From positions 62,001 through 126,000 of the forward strand of contig CAJUPO010000006.1 in the NCBI GenBank assembly GCA_910588145.1: a DNA stretch of 64,000 nt, given 5' to 3'. The stretch is from an uncultured Oscillospiraceae bacterium. Lineage in GTDB: Bacteria; Bacillota; Clostridia; Oscillospirales; Ruminococcaceae. Each line of letters opens with the position of its first letter. Within the stretch, counting starts at the first letter, position 1. Under the pieces are notes generated by a model that made no database searches, was not told where the DNA came from, and saw nothing but the letters and a program-made list of their open reading frames with translations. The translations under genes were made by a program, and so were the position numbers. Positions 59,423-64,000 of this stretch are shown in pieces.

Positions 59423-60136
59423 ATGGCAATCGAAAAAATACTTATTATCGACGACGACAAAAACATTTGCGACTTACTGAGAATTTATCTTGAAAAAGAA
59501 GGCTATGCAACAATTTTATCTCATAATGGAGATGAAGCAATGGTTAAATTCAATGCACTAAAACCTGATTTTGTACTTTTGGATATTATGCTGCCTGGTA
59601 AAGACGGCTGGCAGGTCTGCCGTGAAATCAGAAAAGTTTCTTCCGCACCAATTATCATGCTTACAGCCAAAAGCGAAACCTTTGATAAGGTTCTTGGACT
59701 TGAACTCGGAGCCGACGATTATATGGTTAAACCATTTGATACCAAAGAAGTGCTCGCAAGAATAAAAGCAATTTCAAGAAGATGCGGTACGGTCACTACT
59801 GCTGCTGAATCCAAAGAACTTCAATACAATAACCTGATTATCAATCTTACCCGTTACGAACTAAAGGTGAACGGAAAAACAATTGATACCCCGCCAAAGG
59901 AACTTGAACTTCTTTTCTTTCTTGCCTCCAATCCAAACAGGGTTTTTACCAGGGATCAGCTTCTTGATGAAGTGTGGGGCTTTGAATACTACGGCGATTC
60001 ACGTACTATCGATGTTCATATAAAACGATTGAGGGAAAAACTTGAGGGTATTTCAGATCAATGGTCCTTAAAAACTGTATGGGGCGTAGGCTACAAATTT
60101 GAACTGAATGAAGATGAACAGCATCAGTTTGAATAG
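59423..60136 (+). CDS. OmpR-family response regulator
   Basis: A 237-residue response regulator. The receiver domain (about 4-118) has the acidic pair DDD near 10, the phospho-acceptor Asp in FVLLDIMLPGKDGW near 54, and the switch Lys in VKPFDTKE. A C-terminal OmpR/PhoB winged helix (about 135-230, ending GVGYKFE) binds DNA. AAGGAG precedes ATG 59423. The histidine kinase gene follows after eight bases. An inverted repeat upstream may be its own target or another regulator's. Confidence 0.95.
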   Translation: MAIEKILIIDDDKNICDLLRIYLEKEGYATILSHNGDEAMVKFNALKPDFVLLDIMLPGKDGWQVCREIRKVSSAPIIMLTAKSETFDKVLGLELGADDYMVKPFDTKEVLARIKAISRRCGTVTTAAESKELQYNNLIINLTRYELKVNGKTIDTPPKELELLFFLASNPNRVFTRDQLLDEVWGFEYYGDSRTIDVHIKRLREKLEGISDQWSLKTVWGVGYKFELNEDEQHQFE

Positions 60137-60144
60137 GTGCAGCT

Positions 60145-61506
60145 ATGAGTAAAAAAATAAATTACTTTATTGTTTTTCCTGTGATTATAATTTTAAGCTC
60201 ACTGCTGACTGGATTGGCTGTTCTTTCCTCTTCCATCTCCTCAATTAAGCAGTCGCATTATATACAAATGACCAACATCTCTGAATTTATTGCAGATAAT
60301 GTTAATTCAACCGGCAGCACACTTCAAATCCAAAATGAAAATCAAATACGAACAAGCCATTTGCTCAAAGGTTATGATTTTTTTCTTTGGGATGAAAACG
60401 GAAATTATAAATGCGGAACAATAAAAGAAAATTCAGACAGATATAGAAAAATAAAATTTGAAAAGGCTTTGGAAGATGACGAATATTTTTCCGTAAATCT
60501 AATCGGCGATACTGTTCTAATTAAAAAAGTTAATTGCAGTATTAGAAACTCATATTATATAGTACTTATAACTTCATCTGAAAATACTGCTCGAAGCATT
60601 GTTCAAATTATATATGCCGTGGCTATCTCTGTGTTTACAATAGCTTTTATCTCCATTGTAACTTCTCATACAATAGCTAAGCTTAAAAAACCTTTGATAA
60701 AACAGTTAAATGAAGCTGCTGAAAATTATATAGAACCTGACGCCGTTTTCAGCAGTAATCTTGAGCTTGCACTTGCTATAATTCAAAAAATGAATGAAAA
60801 ATTAATTAACAGTGAAAAGCAGAAAACTGAATTTATTTCAAATATATCCCATGAACTTAAAACACCACTTACTATTATTAATGGTTTTGTGGGAGGAATC
60901 CTTGACGGTACGATTCCTAAAAAAGATTATAATAGATATCTTGTTCATATTTCAAATGAATCTAACCGAATGACCCGCCTTGTTAAAACTATGCTGAAAA
61001 CTTCAAGTATTGAATCCGGAAACCTTACAACTGATTATTCAGATATAAAAATTAATCTTTTATTAATCGAAATAATGTTTATGTTTGAAAAGAGTATCAA
61101 TAATAAAAATGTTTCCGTTGAAGGTCTTGAGCAAGAAAATGACATAATTTTGCACAGCGACAATGATATAATTTATCAGATAATATATAATCTTATAGAA
61201 AATGCTGTAAAATTTGTAGATCAGGACGGAGTTATACAGGTAAATATAACCTCAGATTCTGATTTTGTTTATATCAAAATAATAAATACTGGTCCAGGTA
61301 TATCTGAAAATGATATGCCGAAAATATTTGACAAATTTTACAAAACAGATTATTCAAGGAGCACTGACGTTACTGGAGTAGGTCTTGGTCTTTCTATTGT
61401 CAAGAAATTTGTCAATTCACTTAACGGAAACATTTCAATAAACAGCTTTGAAAATAAATTTACCGAAGTTACAGTTGCTTTTCCTGTAAATCCATCAAAA
61501 CAATGA
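60145..61506 (+). CDS. Sensor histidine kinase
   Basis: A 453-residue membrane kinase. Two membrane spans (about 9-28 and 152-176) frame an outer sensor domain of about 120 residues without recognisable motifs. The kinase part has the phospho-acceptor His in NISHELKTPLT near 232, the N box IYNLIENAVKF, and G boxes (GPGIS, GVGLGLSIV). AGGTG precedes the start. Partner of the response regulator upstream. The signal is unknown. Confidence 0.95.
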   Translation: MSKKINYFIVFPVIIILSSLLTGLAVLSSSISSIKQSHYIQMTNISEFIADNVNSTGSTLQIQNENQIRTSHLLKGYDFFLWDENGNYKCGTIKENSDRYRKIKFEKALEDDEYFSVNLIGDTVLIKKVNCSIRNSYYIVLITSSENTARSIVQIIYAVAISVFTIAFISIVTSHTIAKLKKPLIKQLNEAAENYIEPDAVFSSNLELALAIIQKMNEKLINSEKQKTEFISNISHELKTPLTIINGFVGGILDGTIPKKDYNRYLVHISNESNRMTRLVKTMLKTSSIESGNLTTDYSDIKINLLLIEIMFMFEKSINNKNVSVEGLEQENDIILHSDNDIIYQIIYNLIENAVKFVDQDGVIQVNITSDSDFVYIKIINTGPGISENDMPKIFDKFYKTDYSRSTDVTGVGLGLSIVKKFVNSLNGNISINSFENKFTEVTVAFPVNPSKQ

Positions 61507-61520
61507 AAGGAATATATAAC

Positions 61521-61877
61521 ATGAACGATGAAAATAACACCAATTTAAGCAGCGGAGATAATTCAGAAATTAATCCCCCTAAAGCTGAGAATACTGCTGA
61601 TGTCTTATCAGAATCATCAGAGGCTTCTCAGGCTTGTGGTTCTGAAAATGCGAAACTGCCCTTATCCCCTGAAGCTGCTGACAACTGCGCAGGCAGCAGT
61701 GAAAAAGATCAAATTAATTCCGATATTGAACCTTTGCAGACTGTCAGTACTATACCGCTAAAAACTCATAAAAATAAAATGAATATTTTCACTGCCATTA
61801 TGTTAAGTTTAATATTTATTTTATCTGCTGCGCTCTCAGTTTACTGTATTTTATCAGATATAAAACACATGGGTTAA
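61521..61877 (+). CDS. Small tail-anchored protein after the histidine kinase
   Basis: A 118-residue protein. Residues 1-80 are acidic and low in complexity (Asn, Ser, Glu, Ala). A single hydrophobic span follows at about 88-110, leaving a short tail, so it is probably tail-anchored. ATG 61521 has AAAGGA nine bases upstream; ATG 61503 overlaps the kinase stop and is an alternative. Cotranscribed with the two-component genes and possibly an accessory to them. An integrative element begins within about 65 bases of its stop, so its 3' end might have been altered by the insertion. Confidence 0.7.
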   Translation: MNDENNTNLSSGDNSEINPPKAENTADVLSESSEASQACGSENAKLPLSPEAADNCAGSSEKDQINSDIEPLQTVSTIPLKTHKNKMNIFTAIMLSLIFILSAALSVYCILSDIKHMG

Positions 61878-61943
61878 ACCAGATAGGGATAAAAATAGAT
61901 ATGTATCGGCAGGAGCATAGATTTTCTCCTGCCACGCCTATAT

Positions 61944-63602
61944 TTAGGCGGTTTGACGTTTGGTACGCTGCATATATTCCCGTTCCATTTGCCGCATTTC
62001 CTCGTCCGTGGGGATGTCCACAATCCCGACATAGGAATAGTGGATGTCGATTTGCTGTGTCCGTTTCCCGTCCTTTTTCTCACGCTCATGGATTACGATT
62101 TTATCCACAAATGCGTTTAGGACTTCGGGCGTCAGCTCGTCGATGCGGGTGTATTTCTTGGTGACGGCTATCAGCTTGGCGACATTGGTCGCTTCCGTGT
62201 CGGCTTCGCTGACCTCGGCTGTCAAGGCTTCGATTTCCTGCTTTAGCTGTTCCTGCTCGGCTTCATATCCGTCCGACAGCTTGTAAAAGCGTTCGTCATT
62301 CAGCTTTCCGTTGACATTATCCTCATAGATTTTACGGAACAGGCGGTCAAGCTCCTTTATCCGCTTTTCGTCCTTTTCTATCTGTTTCTGCTTTGCGGAT
62401 AACTCGTATCTGCGTTCCGCAAGGGTGGCGTCAATCTGCTGTCGGATAAACACACGCTCAAACTGCTGTAAATAGGACAGGAACTGCTGAAGCTGTTTCA
62501 GGACCAACTGTTTTAATGCGTCCTCTCGGATATAGTGCTGCGTACATTCCTTTGCCCTGCTCGTCCTTTTATACATGGAACAGCGGAAATGCGCATATCC
62601 GTTTGCCGTGGCTAGGCTGAGTTTCGCCCCGCAGTCGGCACAATAGAGCAGCCCCGAAAAGATACTTGTCATTCCGCTTTTGGTCGGTCTGCGTTTGTTC
62701 TCCCGTATCACCTGCACTTTTTCCCACATATCCCTGTTAATAATGGGGGTATGGGCGTCCTCGATATACGTCCGCCTGTCCTTTGCGGTGGGGATGCGTT
62801 TCCTGCTCTTAAAGCCTAAACGGGTGGATTTAAAGCTCTCCGTCACGCCGATATATGCCACATTTTCCAGAATGGATGCAATCGTGGACGTCTCCCAGTT
62901 ATAGGGATGTTCCGATTTTTTTGCAACGCCGATTCCCTTTGACACCTTGTAGGCTGACGGGGTAAGCACTTTATCTTCCCAGAGGGCTGTGGCAATGGCT
63001 GACACGCCTTTTCCCTGCATACAGAGTGAGAATATCCTGCGGACGACTGCTGCCGCTTCCTCGTCCACGAGCCAGCGTGTTTTGTCATCTGGATTCCGCA
63101 AATATCCGTAGGGCGGTGCGCCCAAATGCTCCCCCGCAAGCCCTTTCGCTTTCTTGACTTCCTTTACCTTTTTGCTCGTGCTTTTGGGATACCATTCGTT
63201 GAAAAGGTTGGTAAAGGCGGCAAATTCGTTGCTCTCAAGGCTGCCCGTGTCCACGTTGTCCATGATGGCGATGAACCTCACGCCCGCTTCGGGGTAGATG
63301 ATTTCGGAGTAAGAGCCGACCTCGATATAGTTCCTGCCGAAGCGTGATAAGTCTTTGACAATGACCGTTTTTACAAGCCCTTTTTCAATGTCCGCCGACA
63401 TTTCCTTAAAGCTTGGGCGGTCAAAATTCGTACCCGTATAGCCGTCGTCCACGTAGAATTTCGGGTTAGGGAAACCGTGTTCTTTTGCGTATTTCATCAG
63501 ATATTCTTTCTGGTTTACAATGCTGTTGCTTTCGCCTTCCCGTCCGTCATCTTGGCTTAATCTACAATACAATGCCGTAAATTCTTCCTGCTGTCTTTTC
63601 AT
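61944..63602 (-). CDS. Large serine recombinase (site-specific integrase)
   Basis: A 552-residue recombinase that should cut and join the ends of the element. The catalytic Ser is in ALYCRLSQDD (Ser16). The resolvase-type domain continues with DDGYTGTNFDRPSF and VKDLSRFGRNYIEVGSY. A recombinase domain follows (about 150-260), then a zinc ribbon (LLYCADCGAKL, near 320), a coiled coil (about 400-480), and a C-terminal DUF4368-like part. AAAGGAG lies six bases before ATG 63602; the open frame starts earlier but lacks a site. A GGTAC-AGT-GTACC palindrome (63646-63658) lies upstream. Confidence 0.93.
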   Translation of the reverse strand: MKRQQEEFTALYCRLSQDDGREGESNSIVNQKEYLMKYAKEHGFPNPKFYVDDGYTGTNFDRPSFKEMSADIEKGLVKTVIVKDLSRFGRNYIEVGSYSEIIYPEAGVRFIAIMDNVDTGSLESNEFAAFTNLFNEWYPKSTSKKVKEVKKAKGLAGEHLGAPPYGYLRNPDDKTRWLVDEEAAAVVRRIFSLCMQGKGVSAIATALWEDKVLTPSAYKVSKGIGVAKKSEHPYNWETSTIASILENVAYIGVTESFKSTRLGFKSRKRIPTAKDRRTYIEDAHTPIINRDMWEKVQVIRENKRRPTKSGMTSIFSGLLYCADCGAKLSLATANGYAHFRCSMYKRTSRAKECTQHYIREDALKQLVLKQLQQFLSYLQQFERVFIRQQIDATLAERRYELSAKQKQIEKDEKRIKELDRLFRKIYEDNVNGKLNDERFYKLSDGYEAEQEQLKQEIEALTAEVSEADTEATNVAKLIAVTKKYTRIDELTPEVLNAFVDKIVIHEREKKDGKRTQQIDIHYSYVGIVDIPTDEEMRQMEREYMQRTKRQTA

Positions 63603-63710
63603 AAAGTTCTCCTTTCCGACAGCAGACACGGTATTGTGAAGTGTAGGTACAGTGTACCACATCTGCCCTTAAACTTCAACGCTTTAAAGCGATAATTCTT
63701 CCGCTGCCTG

Positions 63711-64000
63711 TTATTCCCCGTCGTCATCACCCCAATTTCCATCATCATAAAATCCATATCCCTGTGCGCTGCGCCGAAAAATATCCGTAAGCATTACAAG
63801 CAAGTCCCGCCCGTCTTTTCGGAAATGGGCGTTGACGGTGTATTCCGTGCCGCCGATTTTCTCGGTAAGGCTCATCGGCTCTGGGATGCGGACAAGGGGC
63901 GTGACGTTCTGGACAGGCGGCAGAGGGGGATATATTTTATCTGGATTTACCATAGGGATGTCCTTGTATTCCTCCATAATCGCCTGTATTTCTTCCTCGG
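63711..64000 (-). CDS. TnpW-like transposon protein, possibly cut at its 5' end by the window edge
   Basis: A protein of at least 88 residues, encoded just upstream of the recombinase. The segment TEKIGGTEYTVNAHF followed by LLVMLTDIFRR resembles the short TnpW proteins of Tn1549-like elements; the tail is rich in Asp and Gly (FYDDGNWGDDDGE). ATG 63977 has no good ribosome site and the frame stays open to the window end with coding-like Glu-rich codons, so the true start is probably beyond 64000. Role in the element unknown. Confidence 0.55.
   Translation of the reverse strand, partial: EEEIQAIMEEYKDIPMVNPDKIYPPLPPVQNVTPLVRIPEPMSLTEKIGGTEYTVNAHFRKDGRDLLVMLTDIFRRSAQGYGFYDDGNWGDDDGE

Larger units (their letters stand above)
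61880..64000. mobile_element. End of an integrative element (Tn1549-like / serine-recombinase type), continues past the window
   Basis: From about 61905 onward base use shifts sharply: the DNA becomes GC-rich and third codon positions favour G and C, unlike the AT-rich chromosome to the left. It carries a large serine recombinase gene and a TnpW-like gene, typical of the ends of Tn1549/Tn5397-type conjugative elements. The exact left junction is not marked; it should lie between 61878 and 61943. A hairpin GGCAGGAG/CTCCTGCC (61909-61934) lies there. The right end and transfer genes are outside the window. Confidence 0.75.

Noticed and set aside
61909..61934. GGCAGGAG/CTCCTGCC hairpin as a terminator of the recombinase gene or the two-component operon
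   Set aside because: No T-run follows on either strand. It may be part of the element end instead.
1..64000. CRISPR arrays, tRNA or rRNA genes
   Set aside because: No regularly spaced direct repeats and no cloverleaf or rRNA-like segments were noticed on either strand.

Overview
The window comes from a low-GC, Gram-positive, anaerobic clostridium. The best fit is a Ruminococcus-like member of the Oscillospiraceae. Supporting signs are a dockerin-bearing GH10 xylanase, a GH9 glucanase, an indolepyruvate:ferredoxin oxidoreductase, WhiA, HprK, CIRCE-controlled groESL, and very regular sigma-A promoters (TTGACA-like, 17-base spacer, TATAAT-like). The species cannot be fixed from the sequence alone. 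No tRNA, rRNA or CRISPR array was seen.

Layout. 1-9.8 kb, minus strand: the operon hprK, PHP phosphatase, murB, rapZ, whiA, dnaE, pfkA. It is followed by a folate ECF transporter gene (folT, cut by the window edge) behind a tetrahydrofolate riboswitch. 9.8-15.7 kb, minus: dockerin xylanase, a membrane beta-propeller protein paired with an ECF sigma factor, and DAHP synthase. 15.7-18.2 kb, minus: an operon of poorly understood genes (DUF5685, Cys-tailed J-domain protein, membrane protein, NimA-like flavoprotein). 18.4-23 kb, plus: HisJ-type PHP protein, Lrp regulator, aminotransferase, ispE, then rplM-rpsI with a structured leader. 23.2-28.5 kb, minus: an aryl-acid module (paaK, HAD phosphatase, iorA, iorB, ACT protein, zinc-ribbon protein). 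28.8-42.2 kb: uridine kinase-like gene, membrane-anchored GH9 enzyme, tex, der-plsY-gpsA, yceD-rpmF, small P-loop protein, pgi, a DacF-like protein with altered catalytic motifs, and an HPr-like protein lacking the catalytic histidine. 42.5-57 kb, plus: mtaB, purL, two single-span membrane proteins, a ribbon-helix-helix protein with clpB, and a lipoprotein/ABC exporter module. 57-61.9 kb: groEL-groES (minus), then a two-component system with a tail-anchored small protein. 61.9-64 kb: the end of a GC-richer integrative element with a large serine recombinase.

How the parts fit. The window is mostly chromosomal core: glycolysis (pfkA, pgi), wall synthesis (murB, DacF-like), phospholipid entry (plsY, gpsA), translation (rplM, rpsI, rpmF, der, mtaB), purine and isoprenoid synthesis, and chaperones. 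Plant-polysaccharide enzymes with two different anchoring modes sit among these genes. HprK and an HPr-like protein that keeps the regulatory Ser but not the catalytic His suggest Crh-like carbon signalling without sugar phosphotransfer. PaaK plus IorAB suggests interconversion of aryl acetates and aryl pyruvates.

The least explained parts are the DUF5685/J-domain operon, the sigma/propeller pair, the RHH-clpB operon, the lipoprotein/ABC module with an operator-like repeat over its promoter, and the degenerate DacF-like protein. All functional statements come from reading the sequence and from family knowledge. No database search was run.
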